Below are positions 1 through 8,963 of a stretch of 64,000 nt of DNA, one piece after another. Position 1 is the stretch's first letter; every line of letters starts with the position of its first letter. A program made the position numbers and the translations under genes. Source of the DNA: an uncultured Colwellia sp. (GTDB taxonomy: Bacteria; Pseudomonadota; Gammaproteobacteria; Enterobacterales; Alteromonadaceae); contig CAJXUN010000006.1 of the NCBI GenBank assembly GCA_913061475.1, positions 1 through 64,000 on the forward strand. Direction: 5' to 3'. Below the pieces are notes generated by a model, which was given only the letters and a program-made list of their open reading frames with translations, did no database searches and was not told the DNA's origin.

Positions 1-5
1 CGCAT
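1..5 (-). CDS. pal: Start codon of the next gene, probably pal (partial)
   Basis: Only an ATG (reading leftward from position 5) and two more bases lie inside the window. A good ribosome binding site, AAGGA, sits 8 bases upstream of it on the minus strand, so a gene clearly starts here right after tolB. In almost all gammaproteobacteria the gene following tolB is pal, the peptidoglycan-associated outer-membrane lipoprotein of the Tol-Pal system. The identity is inferred from gene order only; no coding sequence is visible. Confidence 0.5.
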
Positions 6-48
6 TTTATGTGTCCTTATTATTTACAAATTAAATTACTAATAATTA

Positions 49-1395
49 TTATAAAAATGGTGACCATGAAGGCGACTTCACTTCACCATTAAGTGCTGGC
101 AATCTTGCCTTAAATCTTCCATCTACAGAAACTAAACTTAATACCTGACGGTTATTGTGTAAAGTACTATAAATTATCATCCCACCATTTGGCGAGATGC
201 TTGGCGATTCATCCAAGCGGGTTGTTGTTAATACTTGGAAAACCCCTGAATCAAATTCTTGTTTAGCTAAATGATACTTGCCACGTGTTCTATTTACCAT
301 CACTAATTGGCGACCATCTGGTGTTAATGAGCCACCTAGGTTCATTTCACCATCAAAAGTTAACCTTCTAACTTTGCCGTCGACTAAATTTACGCGATAT
401 AGCTGCGCTTTTCCACCTCGTTCTGAACTAAATATCAATGATTTACCATCAGGTGTCCAACTTGGCTCGGTATCAATTGCGCGATGGCGGGTTACTCGAC
501 GTAACTTTTTAGTCGCTACTGTCATCACGTATAACTCAGGATTACCATCTTTAGAAAGTACCATCGCAAGTTTCTTGCCATCTGGTGACCATTTCGGCGC
601 ACTATTAATTCCCTCAAAAGAGCTAATTAAATTACGTTGCCCTGAATAAATATCAATAATATGAATTTGCGCTTGACGGTTTTCAAATGTGACATAAGCT
701 AATTGGTTACCATTTGGATGCCACGCAGGAGACATTAATGGTTCCTTTGAGCTTAATAGCACATGCTCGTTAAAGCCGTCATAATCAGCTACCGCAAGTT
801 GATACGGATATTCACCTTCATCACGAACGATAACATAAGCGATTTTTGTTAAAAATGCGCCACGAGTTCCGGTTAGCTTTTCATAAACAACGTCACTAAT
901 ACGGTGAGCATAACGACGAAATTGATCGGCACCAATTTCGACTGTGCTTTCATCTAAAATATGATCTGAGGTCCGAACTAGCTCACCATTACTCAACATT
1001 TGTGTTTCACCACCGGTCACTTGACCACGAATGACATCAACGAGCTGATATTTAATTTGATAACGCCCTATCGAGGTTTCACTCACTTCACCAATAACCA
1101 CAGCTTCAACGCCTTCACTGGCCCAGGCTGAATAATCAATTTCACTATCATCGCTAGGAGACTGGGGAAAGCGTAAGTCATCTATCGGACTAAATTTACC
1201 ACTGCGCAATAAGTCATCACTGATCACTTTAGATAAGCGTTCTGGCATCACACCTGTACCGGTCCATTTAAAAGGCACAACGGCTATTGGCCTTGCCGTG
1301 TTAATACCTTCAGTAATAATAATCTCAATAACAGCGGAACTTGAGAAAGCAACTGTTGTTAATAAAGCTAATAATATCGTCTTAAAAATTTTCAT
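49..1395 (-). CDS. tolB: TolB, periplasmic beta-propeller of the Tol-Pal system
   Basis: 448 residues, close to the usual TolB length. A hydrophobic signal peptide covers about residues 1-20. The N-terminal alpha/beta domain (about 25-170) is followed by WD40-like PD40 propeller repeats, visible as recurring 'SPAWHPNG', '[11 protein letters not shown]', '[14 protein letters not shown]' and 'PSWSP' segments. TolB binds Pal and the TolA C-terminal domain in the periplasm and takes part in outer-membrane invagination at division. It ends the ybgC-tolQ-tolR-tolA-tolB series, 17 bases after tolA, and pal appears to follow. Nothing is abnormal in the sequence. Confidence 0.97.
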   Translation of the reverse strand: MKIFKTILLALLTTVAFSSSAVIEIIITEGINTARPIAVVPFKWTGTGVMPERLSKVISDDLLRSGKFSPIDDLRFPQSPSDDSEIDYSAWASEGVEAVVIGEVSETSIGRYQIKYQLVDVIRGQVTGGETQMLSNGELVRTSDHILDESTVEIGADQFRRYAHRISDVVYEKLTGTRGAFLTKIAYVIVRDEGEYPYQLAVADYDGFNEHVLLSSKEPLMSPAWHPNGNQLAYVTFENRQAQIHIIDIYSGQRNLISSFEGINSAPKWSPDGKKLAMVLSKDGNPELYVMTVATKKLRRVTRHRAIDTEPSWTPDGKSLIFSSERGGKAQLYRVNLVDGKVRRLTFDGEMNLGGSLTPDGRQLVMVNRTRGKYHLAKQEFDSGVFQVLTTTRLDESPSISPNGGMIIYSTLHNNRQVLSLVSVDGRFKARLPALNGEVKSPSWSPFL

Positions 1396-1412
1396 AAGTC
1401 TCTTAAAGTTAT

Positions 1413-2294
1413 TTATTCCACGGGGGCAAAGGTTAATTTAACTTCTACTAGTTCTTTGTTTACATCTACATCTTTCGACATGGGGAACTTGTTTACACGA
1501 TAAACCGCATTCTCTGTCGCATCACAAATAATTTTTCCTCCAGAATTAACCACAACATATTTAATACTGCCTTCCAATGTAAGATGAACAGTAACACTAC
1601 AGGAGTTTCCTTTATGCTCTCCTTGTAAATTTCTCAAGATAAGACCGTAAAAGATCCCGGTATATTTTTCAACTTCCGTCATCATTTGCTGTCGGCGAGC
1701 TTGTTGACGATTCGCCATGTCTTCAGCCATTTGCTCTGCCAATAGCTTTTGCTGAGCTGCTCGTTCTCTCGCTTCTTGTTCTTTACGCTTACGCTCTGCT
1801 GCTTTCTTTTTACGTAAATTTTCTGCTTTTTTAGCGGCAACTTCTTCCTTTAATCGCTTAGCACGAGCATCTGATGCGGCTTTATCTGCCTGCTGCCTTT
1901 CCAGCTCTTTTTGTTTACGCAACTTATCTGCGGCATTGGCTTTAGCTTTTTTCGCTGCACTATCAGCCGCTCTTTTTTCTTGTGCTTTTTTCTTACGCTC
2001 ACGCTCAAGATTTTTAATGCGTTGTTCTTCATTTTTGCGCTTGGCTTTTGCAGCCGCGATACTTTCTTCTAGATCTTTTAGCTTTTTAGCTTCATCAGCT
2101 TGTTGCTTTTTAATCTTATTAATTTGCGTATCTACTGCGCTTTTTTCCACAATAACCGCCTGAATAGGTTCCATTTTTGCAGCTATTGGTGTCGGTTTAA
2201 GGGGCGGGGAAAAGTCACCAAATAATAAAATAGCCGCTAAAACTATGTGTATGGCAAAGCTTAATGCAACTGAGTTCGAATACTTCGATGGCAC
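1413..2294 (-). CDS. tolA: TolA, membrane-anchored energy-transducing protein
   Basis: 293 residues with the three-part TolA plan. There is one inner-membrane helix near residues 8-27, a long Lys/Ala/Glu/Arg-rich helical stalk (about 45-205), and a compact C-terminal domain with a cysteine pair ('GNSCSVTV' and 'KIICDAT'). TolA links the TolQR motor in the inner membrane to TolB and Pal across the periplasm. The start is GTG, sharing one base with the TAG stop of tolR (TAGTG), which suggests translational coupling. It is shorter than E. coli TolA (421 residues), mostly through a shorter stalk. Confidence 0.95.
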   Translation of the reverse strand: MPSKYSNSVALSFAIHIVLAAILLFGDFSPPLKPTPIAAKMEPIQAVIVEKSAVDTQINKIKKQQADEAKKLKDLEESIAAAKAKRKNEEQRIKNLERERKKKAQEKRAADSAAKKAKANAADKLRKQKELERQQADKAASDARAKRLKEEVAAKKAENLRKKKAAERKRKEQEARERAAQQKLLAEQMAEDMANRQQARRQQMMTEVEKYTGIFYGLILRNLQGEHKGNSCSVTVHLTLEGSIKYVVVNSGGKIICDATENAVYRVNKFPMSKDVDVNKELVEVKLTFAPVE

Positions 2295-2722
2295 TACTTA
2301 CTCTCCGGAGTATCAGTCATTAAACCAACCGATGGTACACCTGCCACTTTTTGCAACAGCACCATTAATTGAATAACAGCATCGTAAGAGACAGCTCCAT
2401 CGCCATTAACCACCACAGGTGTGTCGGGTGCCTTTTTTAAATGCTCAGCAACTAAAGTAGCCAACTGCTCAGCTGACATGGGCTGATTTTTACTAGCACC
2501 AACGGCTAAGTAATATTTACCCTCTGCATCCACAGTTGCCACTAGCGGTGGCTTCATATCTTTACTTAATGGCTCGGCATCGGCCTGAGGCAAATCGACT
2601 TTAACGCCCTGTGTTATCAGTGGCGCTGTCACCATAAAGATAATCAACAACACTAACATTACGTCAATATAAGGCACGACATTTATCTCAGCAACCTTAC
2701 GGCGCCTAACACGATTATACAT
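2294..2722 (-). CDS. tolR: TolR, proton-channel subunit of the Tol-Pal motor
   Basis: 142 residues of the ExbD/TolR family. One transmembrane helix (about 17-40, 'INVVPYIDVMLVLLIIFMV') carries the conserved aspartate of the ExbD/TolR helix in 'PYIDVMLVLL'. It is followed by a periplasmic domain. With TolQ it forms the proton-motive-force-driven motor that energises TolA. It lies 14 bases after tolQ and overlaps the tolA start by one base. Confidence 0.96.
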   Translation of the reverse strand: MYNRVRRRKVAEINVVPYIDVMLVLLIIFMVTAPLITQGVKVDLPQADAEPLSKDMKPPLVATVDAEGKYYLAVGASKNQPMSAEQLATLVAEHLKKAPDTPVVVNGDGAVSYDAVIQLMVLLQKVAGVPSVGLMTDTPESK

Positions 2723-2736
2723 AGTTACCCCCTACC

Positions 2737-3420
2737 TTAGCCGTGTTGCTCTGTCGCTGTTTGTCGCTGTAAAATACTGGCAAATTCTTCCATAAAATTA
2801 CCGTAACTGTTTTCCAATTTTTCAACATTGTGACTAAAACGGTTAAAGGCCATAACGGCAGGAATAGCAGCAAACAATCCCATTGCCGTTGCAATCAAGG
2901 CTTCAGCAATACCCGGTGCAACCATAGCGAGTGTTGCCTGCTCAACAGCACCTAAGGCAATAAACGAATTCATGATGCCCCATACCGTACCAAACAAGCC
3001 AATATAAGGACTAATCGATCCCACCGTGGCCATAAAAGGTAAATGTGTTTCTAAACTATCGACTTCACGTGAAAGCGCAACACGCATCGCACGATGTGTG
3101 CCATCAACAATAACTTGTGGAGCGTAGGCATGAGTTTTTCGTAAGCGTGCAAACTCACGAAAACCAGAAACGAAAAGGCTTTCTATGCCATCAACATGTT
3201 CTTTGGCAGAAACCTCACTATATAGTTTACTTAAATCCGCACCGCTCCAAAATTTATCTTCAAATGTTTGCAGTTGAATTCGAGCTGCCATCAACACTTT
3301 ACGACGTTGAAAAATCATCGCCCAACAAGCAATGGAAAAACCAAGTAAGGTCAACATCACCAATTGAACTAATAAACTAGCTTCTAAAAATAAATCGAAA
3401 AATGAGAGTTCAGCTGACAC
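2737..3420 (-). CDS. tolQ: TolQ, proton-channel subunit (MotA/TolQ/ExbB family)
   Basis: 227 residues with three hydrophobic segments: near 14-36, then two close to the C-terminal third ('[24 protein letters not shown]' region and '[23 protein letters not shown]'). These carry the conserved GLFGTVWG and AT-GLF-AIPA motifs of the MotA/TolQ/ExbB family. It forms the channel with TolR. The start codon is GTG and lies inside the 3' end of ybgC (11-base overlap), so the two are likely cotranslated. Confidence 0.96.
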   Translation of the reverse strand: MSAELSFFDLFLEASLLVQLVMLTLLGFSIACWAMIFQRRKVLMAARIQLQTFEDKFWSGADLSKLYSEVSAKEHVDGIESLFVSGFREFARLRKTHAYAPQVIVDGTHRAMRVALSREVDSLETHLPFMATVGSISPYIGLFGTVWGIMNSFIALGAVEQATLAMVAPGIAEALIATAMGLFAAIPAVMAFNRFSHNVEKLENSYGNFMEEFASILQRQTATEQHG

Positions 3421-3820
3421 GTTTTAATGCTCCTAATATGCTTTTCGGGATAATACAAGGTTTAACAATCGATAAATCAACACAAGCGACTTTAATTTCA
3501 GCTGTGCATAACGTTATTTCGTTCTGGTTTACAAGCTGCTGTGAAAATACCACACTGGCAGACTTTAATCGGTTTATTGTTGTAGTAATGGTTAGTAAGT
3601 CATCAAGCTTTGCTGGTGCCTTGTTGTCCATGACTACCTTTGTGACCACAAAGCCGATGTTTTGTTCTAAAAATATTGACTGATTAATATCAAGTGCACG
3701 TAACCATTCTGTTCGGGCACGTTCAAAAAACTTTAGATAATTAGCATAGTAAACAATACCACCAGCATCGGTATCTTCATAATAAACACGAACGGTGTGC
3801 TGATAACTATTTAACGACAT
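3410..3820 (-). CDS. ybgC: YbgC, hotdog-fold acyl-CoA thioesterase
   Basis: 136 residues with a single hotdog domain. The N-terminal signature '[27 protein letters not shown]' contains the catalytic aspartate and the HAD/YEDTD motif of the 4-hydroxybenzoyl-CoA thioesterase/YbgC family. YbgC hydrolyses short- or medium-chain acyl-CoA and associates with phospholipid-synthesis enzymes. It is the first gene of the tol-pal operon, as is typical, and overlaps tolQ by 11 bases. Confidence 0.94.
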   Translation of the reverse strand: MSLNSYQHTVRVYYEDTDAGGIVYYANYLKFFERARTEWLRALDINQSIFLEQNIGFVVTKVVMDNKAPAKLDDLLTITTTINRLKSASVVFSQQLVNQNEITLCTAEIKVACVDLSIVKPCIIPKSILGALKRVS

Positions 3821-4159
3821 TAATAACTTCGAATGTTTTAATCAGAATTTTGTTCGCCTATCTTAATAGATAAAGCTCACGTACGACAAGCGCTAAGCAA
3901 CTTTCTTTGCGACAAATTGAACAAAAATTTAAATTACCGCATTACTTTTGAAAAACACGCATAATTTGTCACCATTTGGCGACATAATTGCGTAGTTAGT
4001 TATTTTTTTTAATTAAATATTCGCATTAGTTTTTCTAATGAGTAATATAAATTTTTTTCGTTTGTCGATTTTAATTATTGACACTAGAATACTTCTGTTT
4101 TCTGAGAAAAATGCTGAATGTTGTTTCGCTGACAATTATTCGACACGCTCATTAAGTTT
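3821..4159. promoter_or_regulatory. AT-rich upstream region of the tol-pal operon
   Basis: This gene-free stretch must hold the minus-strand promoter of ybgC-tolQRAB. It is strongly AT-rich (runs such as TATTTTTTTTAATTAAATATTCG around 4000). A TTGACA hexamer occurs on the plus strand at 4079-4084, but I see no convincing -10 at the right distance. No open frame of note is present. Confidence 0.35.
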
Positions 4160-4266
4160 TATCTAGGTATTGTTAACTCCCTTTGACATATTCCTTAGGA
4201 ACCATATTTCCTTCTATCAACTTAAGATTCTAAGTTGGCCCACATCATTGATGTGGGCTTTTTTTT
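4160..4266 (+). ncRNA. Candidate small RNA ending in an orphan terminator
   Basis: A textbook intrinsic terminator (4238-4266) points along the plus strand, yet no plus-strand gene lies upstream: the region is flanked by the 5' end of ybgC (minus) and the 3' end of ruvB (minus). A second small hairpin, AACTTA-loop-TAAGTT, ends just before the terminator stem. The segment TTGTTAACTCCCT at 4170-4182 recurs as TTGTTAACTCTCT at 18682-18694, 50-58 bases before another orphan plus-strand terminator. A small RNA is the simplest explanation. The 5' end is a guess and I found no confident promoter. Confidence 0.4.
4238..4266 (+). terminator. Strong intrinsic terminator with no upstream gene
   Basis: A 9-bp stem, GCCCACATC (4238-4246) and GATGTGGGC (4250-4258), with a 3-base loop is followed by eight T. 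On the minus strand the stem is preceded by A and followed by a non-T sequence, so it works only rightward. Confidence 0.85.
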
Positions 4267-4319
4267 GTCTAAAATTTGTCGTTTAAAGCCTGTGATACAA
4301 ACTAAAACGTTCAGCTTTT

Positions 4320-4350
4320 TAAAAACATAAAGCACCAGAAGATGCTTTAT
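4320..4350 (-). terminator. Terminator after ruvB
   Basis: The hairpin CATAAAGCA (4325-4333) / TGCTTTATG (4342-4350) with an 8-base loop is followed on the minus strand by TTTTT. It lies 26 bases beyond the ruvB stop and closes the ruvCAB unit. Confidence 0.75.
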
Positions 4351-4375
4351 GCTTTTAAAAAATTGTATTGTTTGG

Positions 4376-5383
4376 CTATTTTTCGGGAAAATCTAAACCA
4401 AAATGTAAATAAGCACGATTGGTCGCAATTCGTCCTCTAGGTGTACGTTGAAGAAATCCTTGTTGAATTAAAAACGGCTCTAACACATCTTCTATGGTTT
4501 CTCGTTCTTCACCGATGGCTGCCGCGACATTATCTAAACCAACAGGTCCTCCGCCAAATTTATCAATGATGGCTTCAAGTAGCTTGCGATCCATTAAATC
4601 AAAGCCTTCGTTATCAACCTCTAACATATCTAACGCACTTGCTGCCGTTGATTGACTGACGATACCGCCAGTTTTTACATCGGCGTAATCTCTGACACGG
4701 CGCAATAATCGGTTAGCAATACGAGGCGTACCACGAGAGCGTTTCGCCACTTCAAACGCGCCTGCTTTATCAATTTCTAGATTTAAAAAATGCGCTGAAC
4801 GGATAACAATTTCAGTTAACTCTTTGGTATTGTAAAATTCTAATCGCTGAACAATACCAAAACGATCACGCAGTGGAGAGGTTAATGCGCCGGCACGGGT
4901 CGTTGCGCCAATTAAGGTAAATGGCGGCAAGTCTAATTTTATCGAGCGAGCAGCTGGCCCTTCTCCTATCATGATATCTAACTGATAATCTTCCATGGCA
5001 GGATAGAGAATTTCTTCAACAACAGGACTAAGGCGATGAATTTCATCAATAAATAAAACATCATTTTCTTCGAGGTTGGTTAGCAATGCTGCTAAATCAC
5101 CTGCTTTTTCCAATACTGGGCCTGAAGTCGTGCGAATACTCACCCCCATTTCATTAGCAACGATATTAGCCAGCGTTGTTTTTCCTAGTCCAGGCGGGCC
5201 GAAAATTAATAAATGATCAAGTGGCTCTTCTCGCTTTAACGCCGCGGCAATGAAAATCTCCATTTGTGACTTTACATGCTCTTGTCCTGTGTAATCAGCG
5301 AGCATTTTGGGTCTAATAGCTCTATCAACCGTTTCATCTTCACGGCTGGCTATTGGCTCAATTAATCGGTCTGCTTCTATCAT
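4376..5383 (-). CDS. ruvB: RuvB, Holliday-junction branch-migration ATPase
   Basis: 335 residues, the normal length. It shows Walker A '[11 protein letters not shown]' (about 64-74), Walker B '[11 protein letters not shown]', the sensor segment '[18 protein letters not shown]' with the arginine finger region, and a C-terminal winged-helix domain ending '[17 protein letters not shown]'. RuvB hexamers pump DNA through RuvA-bound Holliday junctions before RuvC cleavage. It lies 26 bases after ruvA in the order ruvC-ruvA-ruvB. Confidence 0.98.
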   Translation of the reverse strand: MIEADRLIEPIASREDETVDRAIRPKMLADYTGQEHVKSQMEIFIAAALKREEPLDHLLIFGPPGLGKTTLANIVANEMGVSIRTTSGPVLEKAGDLAALLTNLEENDVLFIDEIHRLSPVVEEILYPAMEDYQLDIMIGEGPAARSIKLDLPPFTLIGATTRAGALTSPLRDRFGIVQRLEFYNTKELTEIVIRSAHFLNLEIDKAGAFEVAKRSRGTPRIANRLLRRVRDYADVKTGGIVSQSTAASALDMLEVDNEGFDLMDRKLLEAIIDKFGGGPVGLDNVAAAIGEERETIEDVLEPFLIQQGFLQRTPRGRIATNRAYLHFGLDFPEK

Positions 5384-5409
5384 GGCTTACTCTTGGGAAA
5401 ATTTACGCT

Positions 5410-6027
5410 TTACAGCATGGCTTTTAAGGCATCACGGATCAAGTCTTCACTACTTTTACCCGCAGCGAATATCGCTTTAACCGCTTTATCTGCTTGTTGC
5501 TGACTATACCCTAAAGAAACTAACGCGTTAATAGCATCAGCTTTATTATCATGAACAAAGTTACTGCCTTGTTTAACATCCATGGGCATCATATGGACAA
5601 GCGCATCACTGCTATCGGTTTGCCAATCTTTTAATCTATCGCGCATTTCAATTAATAACCGCTCAGCGGTCTTTTTACCCACGCCTGGAATTTTAACAAT
5701 GGTGCTTAAATCGTCATGCACAACACAGCTAACAAATTGATCCGCTGACATGCCGGATAAAATGGCCAAGCCTAACTTTGGACCAACACCGTTAACTTTG
5801 ATTAATAAGCGGAATAACTTTCGCTCAACTTTATTGGCAAAACCATAAAGTAATTGTGCATCTTCACGCACGACAAAATGAGTATATAACGTTGTTTCTT
5901 GATTTAATTCAGGTAAGGCATAAATACTGGTCATTGGCATGGTAACTTCATAACCAATGCCGTGGCATTCAATTAGAATTTCTGGTGCTGTTTTTTCGAT
6001 TAAAATGCCGCGTAAACGTCCTATCAC
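5410..6027 (-). CDS. ruvA: RuvA, Holliday-junction DNA-binding protein
   Basis: 205 residues. It starts with the typical '[12 protein letters not shown]' OB-fold domain, has two helix-hairpin-helix motifs ('[18 protein letters not shown]' and '[23 protein letters not shown]'), and a C-terminal RuvB-contact domain ('[19 protein letters not shown]'). It binds four-way junctions and loads RuvB. It is followed by ruvB after 26 bases and preceded by ruvC at 101 bases. Confidence 0.98.
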   Translation of the reverse strand: MIGRLRGILIEKTAPEILIECHGIGYEVTMPMTSIYALPELNQETTLYTHFVVREDAQLLYGFANKVERKLFRLLIKVNGVGPKLGLAILSGMSADQFVSCVVHDDLSTIVKIPGVGKKTAERLLIEMRDRLKDWQTDSSDALVHMMPMDVKQGSNFVHDNKADAINALVSLGYSQQQADKAVKAIFAAGKSSEDLIRDALKAML

Positions 6028-6128
6028 TGGGTAAACCTATAACGTAAAAATATGATGTCGCCACCATACCACTAGATATTTATACAGTAAAGTTTTATCC
6101 GGCAAATATCATCAAATGCTAAACAGCG

Positions 6129-6656
6129 TTAGCGTAGTCGCCCACGTACCGTTTTACTCGCTTGGCCTGACAGTTTACTGATGGTGTCATGACTATGCGC
6201 ATGACATAAGGCTACCGCTAACGCATCGGCGGCGTCAGCTTGTGGTGTACCGGGAAGTTTTAAAATAGTTTTAACCATATGTTGCACTTGAGCCTTATCC
6301 GCAGCTCCCGTACCAACAACTGATTGTTTTATTTGCCGAGCAGAATATTCAGCAACACTCAATCCGGTATTAGTCGCAGCGACAATTGCCGCTCCTCGTG
6401 CTTGCCCTAACTTTAAAGCGCCACCAGGGTTTACGCCCATAAACACTTGCTCTATCGCGAACATATCTGGTTGAAATTGTACGATCAGCTCACTAACGCC
6501 AGAAAAAATGGTTTGTAACCTATCACTAAAGTCATCACCTGCCGCTATAGCTTTAATACAACCACTACCTAAATAGGTGAAGTTGCGGCCATTTTGTTTA
6601 ATAACGCCATAGCCGGTTAATCGTGATCCCGGATCTATGCCTAAAATAATGCTCAC
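6129..6656 (-). CDS. ruvC: RuvC, Holliday-junction resolvase
   Basis: 175 residues. The start '[19 protein letters not shown]' carries the first catalytic aspartate (D7). The conserved glutamate segment '[23 protein letters not shown]' and the C-terminal '[15 protein letters not shown]' with the last acidic pair are also present, so the catalytic set looks complete. It nicks Holliday junctions symmetrically. A T-rich terminator separates it from aspS upstream, so it likely starts its own transcript. Confidence 0.98.
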   Translation of the reverse strand: MSIILGIDPGSRLTGYGVIKQNGRNFTYLGSGCIKAIAAGDDFSDRLQTIFSGVSELIVQFQPDMFAIEQVFMGVNPGGALKLGQARGAAIVAATNTGLSVAEYSARQIKQSVVGTGAADKAQVQHMVKTILKLPGTPQADAADALAVALCHAHSHDTISKLSGQASKTVRGRLR

Positions 6657-6709
6657 TAATGATTGACCTTATTATTGGTACTATACCGAATATATTAATA
6701 ATGCTATTG

Positions 6710-6756
6710 AAAAAAAACGCACCAACAAAGCCTATTTAGCATTATTCGTGCGTTTT
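6710..6756 (-). terminator. Terminator between aspS and ruvC
   Basis: The complementary arms AAAACGCAC (6714-6722) and GTGCGTTTT (6748-6756) form a stem that on the minus strand is followed by an eight-T run (6710-6717). The loop is long (25 bases), so strength is uncertain, but position and polarity fit termination of the aspS transcript. Confidence 0.55.
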
Positions 6757-6762
6757 AATTAT

Positions 6763-6793
6763 CTTTCACATTAGCGCTTAGCCAATGTGAAAG
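6763..6793. other. Perfect 10-bp inverted repeat after aspS
   Basis: CTTTCACATT (6763-6772) pairs with AATGTGAAAG (6784-6793) around an 11-base loop, just beyond the aspS stop. No T-run follows on either strand, so it is more likely a 3'-end stabilising stem working with the terminator at 6710-6756 than a terminator by itself. Confidence 0.5.
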
Positions 6794-6809
6794 CTACTGT
6801 AATGAAAAA

Positions 6810-8594
6810 CTATTCTGCTGCTTCGTCAGTATTTGTCTCTTTTTCTAAACGGGTAATACCTAATTCAACAAGTTGTGCTGGATTTGGCGTACCTGGAGCA
6901 TTAGTTAAAGGACACGCTGCAGTATTTGTTTTCGGGAAGGCCATTACATCACGAATTGAACTCGCACCTGTCATTAACATCACTAAACGGTCTAAACCAA
7001 ACGCTAAGCCAGCATGTGGTGGCGCGCCGTATTGTAATGCTTCTAATAAGAAACCAAATTTCTCTTGTGCTTCTTCATCGCTAATACCTAGAATTCTAAA
7101 TACGGCTGATTGCATATCTTGGTTATGAATACGCACAGAGCCACCGCCTAATTCACAGCCATTCAATACCATATCGTAAGCATCAGATAATGCGCCGACT
7201 GGGTTTGCTTCTAATTGCTCAGCCGTTAAGTTAGTTGGTGCGGTAAACGGATGATGAATAGCGTGCATGCCGCCATCAACTTCTTCAAACATTGGGAAGT
7301 CAACTACCCAAAGTGGTTTCCAGTCACCTTGTAATAACTCAAGATCTTCACCAATTTTAAGTCGCAATGCACCTAAGGCTTCAGTCACTACATTGTATGT
7401 GTCTGAACCAAAGAAAATAATATCACCCGTTTTTGCATTAACGCGATCTAATAGCGCATTAACCGCATCTTCAGTTAAGAATTTTAGAATCGGTGATTGT
7501 AAGCCTTCAAGGCCTGCATCACGGTCGTTAACTTTCAACCATGGCATACCTTTCGCGCCATAAATGCCAACAAACTTAGTCAGTTCATCAATGCCTTTAC
7601 GAGAAAATTTAGCAGCGCCTTGTGGTACACAAATAACCGCAACACGACCATTTTCATCATTAGCAGGGCCAGAGAAAACTTTAAACTCAACTGCTTTTAA
7701 TATGTCATCAACGTCAACAATTTCAAGTGGATTACGTAAATCTGGCTTATCAGAACCAAAACGTGTCATGGCCTCAGAGTAAGGCATACGCGGGAATTCA
7801 CCTAAATCAACATTAAGTAATTTTTGGAATAACTCACGGATCATTTTTTCAGTCACAGCCATCACCTGATCAGAGGTCATGAATGATGTTTCAATATCTA
7901 TTTGAGTAAATTCTGGTTGTCTGTCAGCACGTAAATCTTCGTCTCGGAAACATTTCACGATTTGATAGTAACGTTCCATACCTGACATCATTAGCAATTG
8001 CTTGAACAATTGTGGTGATTGCGGCAAGGCAAAAAACTGACCTTTATGGGTACGACTTGGCACTAAATAATCACGTGCGCCTTCAGGAGTCGCAGCGGTT
8101 AGAATTGGCGTTTCAATATCTAAGAAACCTTGTGTTTCAAGTGACTCTCGTACTGCTGAAGTAACTTTCGCACGAAAACGCATGCGCTCGGTCATTTCTG
8201 GACGACGTAAATCAAGGTAACGATATTTTAAACGTTGTTCTTCTGAGTTATTCTGATTTGGATCTAAGGGTAATGGTGCTGACTTATTTAAAATAGTGAG
8301 CTCTAAGCCCAACACTTCAATACCGCCCGTTGCCATATCTTTATTTACTTGGCCTTCAGGACGCGCTCTAACTTTACCTTTAATTTGTACACAAAATTCA
8401 TTGCGTAACGTATTGGCTTTTTTCAATACTTCTTGTAAGTCAGGATCGTAAACAACTTGCACAATACCTTCACGATCGCGCAAATCTAAAAATATAACAG
8501 CGCCTAAATCTCGACGTTTGTTTACCCAACCACATAAAGTTATTTCTTGGCCAATGTGAGATTCATTCACCTCACCACAATAAAGATCACGCAT
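6810..8594 (-). CDS. aspS: Aspartyl-tRNA synthetase
   Basis: 594 residues of the bacterial AspRS type. An N-terminal OB anticodon-binding domain ('[17 protein letters not shown]') is followed by the class II catalytic core with motif 2 ('[21 protein letters not shown]'), the bacterial GAD insertion (about 290-410) and motif 3 ('[15 protein letters not shown]'). I chose the ATG at 8594, giving '[12 protein letters not shown]', because an AAGG ribosome binding site precedes it and family members start here. An in-frame upstream extension of 14 codons has no such support. A terminator region follows. Confidence 0.97.
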   Translation of the reverse strand: MRDLYCGEVNESHIGQEITLCGWVNKRRDLGAVIFLDLRDREGIVQVVYDPDLQEVLKKANTLRNEFCVQIKGKVRARPEGQVNKDMATGGIEVLGLELTILNKSAPLPLDPNQNNSEEQRLKYRYLDLRRPEMTERMRFRAKVTSAVRESLETQGFLDIETPILTAATPEGARDYLVPSRTHKGQFFALPQSPQLFKQLLMMSGMERYYQIVKCFRDEDLRADRQPEFTQIDIETSFMTSDQVMAVTEKMIRELFQKLLNVDLGEFPRMPYSEAMTRFGSDKPDLRNPLEIVDVDDILKAVEFKVFSGPANDENGRVAVICVPQGAAKFSRKGIDELTKFVGIYGAKGMPWLKVNDRDAGLEGLQSPILKFLTEDAVNALLDRVNAKTGDIIFFGSDTYNVVTEALGALRLKIGEDLELLQGDWKPLWVVDFPMFEEVDGGMHAIHHPFTAPTNLTAEQLEANPVGALSDAYDMVLNGCELGGGSVRIHNQDMQSAVFRILGISDEEAQEKFGFLLEALQYGAPPHAGLAFGLDRLVMLMTGASSIRDVMAFPKTNTAACPLTNAPGTPNPAQLVELGITRLEKETNTDEAAE

Positions 8595-8963
8595 GTATTT
8601 ACCTTGAAGTTCGAATTGGCGACAGAAACCCGTCAAAAGTGAGGTATTTCTATAGCTCGTTATGATAAAAAATTGCCGACATTATAAAGCAATATAACGC
8701 AAAGTCACCCGTCATTGCTGCAATTGTCCGAGTTAGATAAAATTGATGAGTTTATTTTCTGGTTAATAACGAGAGTGGTGAACGTCCAATAAGCACAGTG
8801 TACGAGCTATATTGCCTATATTTATGATCTTGAAGCAATAAGCGTACTCAAAAACAGCACTATTATGCCGTAGATGAAGTTACTCATATCGCGCTATTAT
8901 CCTTTATTAGCAGTGTATAGCCCTACTTAATATGACAAAAACAGCTAGCACATTTTTCTATGA
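8595..8963. other. Gene-free stretch between aspS and the GGDEF gene
   Basis: About 370 bases that must include the aspS promoter (minus strand). I see no open frame, hairpin with T-run or repeat of note. Confidence 0.3.

Noticed and set aside
278-649. Open frame of 123 codons on the plus strand inside tolB
   Set aside because: It is antisense to tolB's propeller repeats, has no ribosome site, and its protein has no natural composition.
1936-2163. Cysteine/phenylalanine-rich frame antisense to tolA
   Set aside because: It is the mirror of the Lys/Ala/Glu-rich TolA stalk, a usual artefact of such low-complexity sequence.
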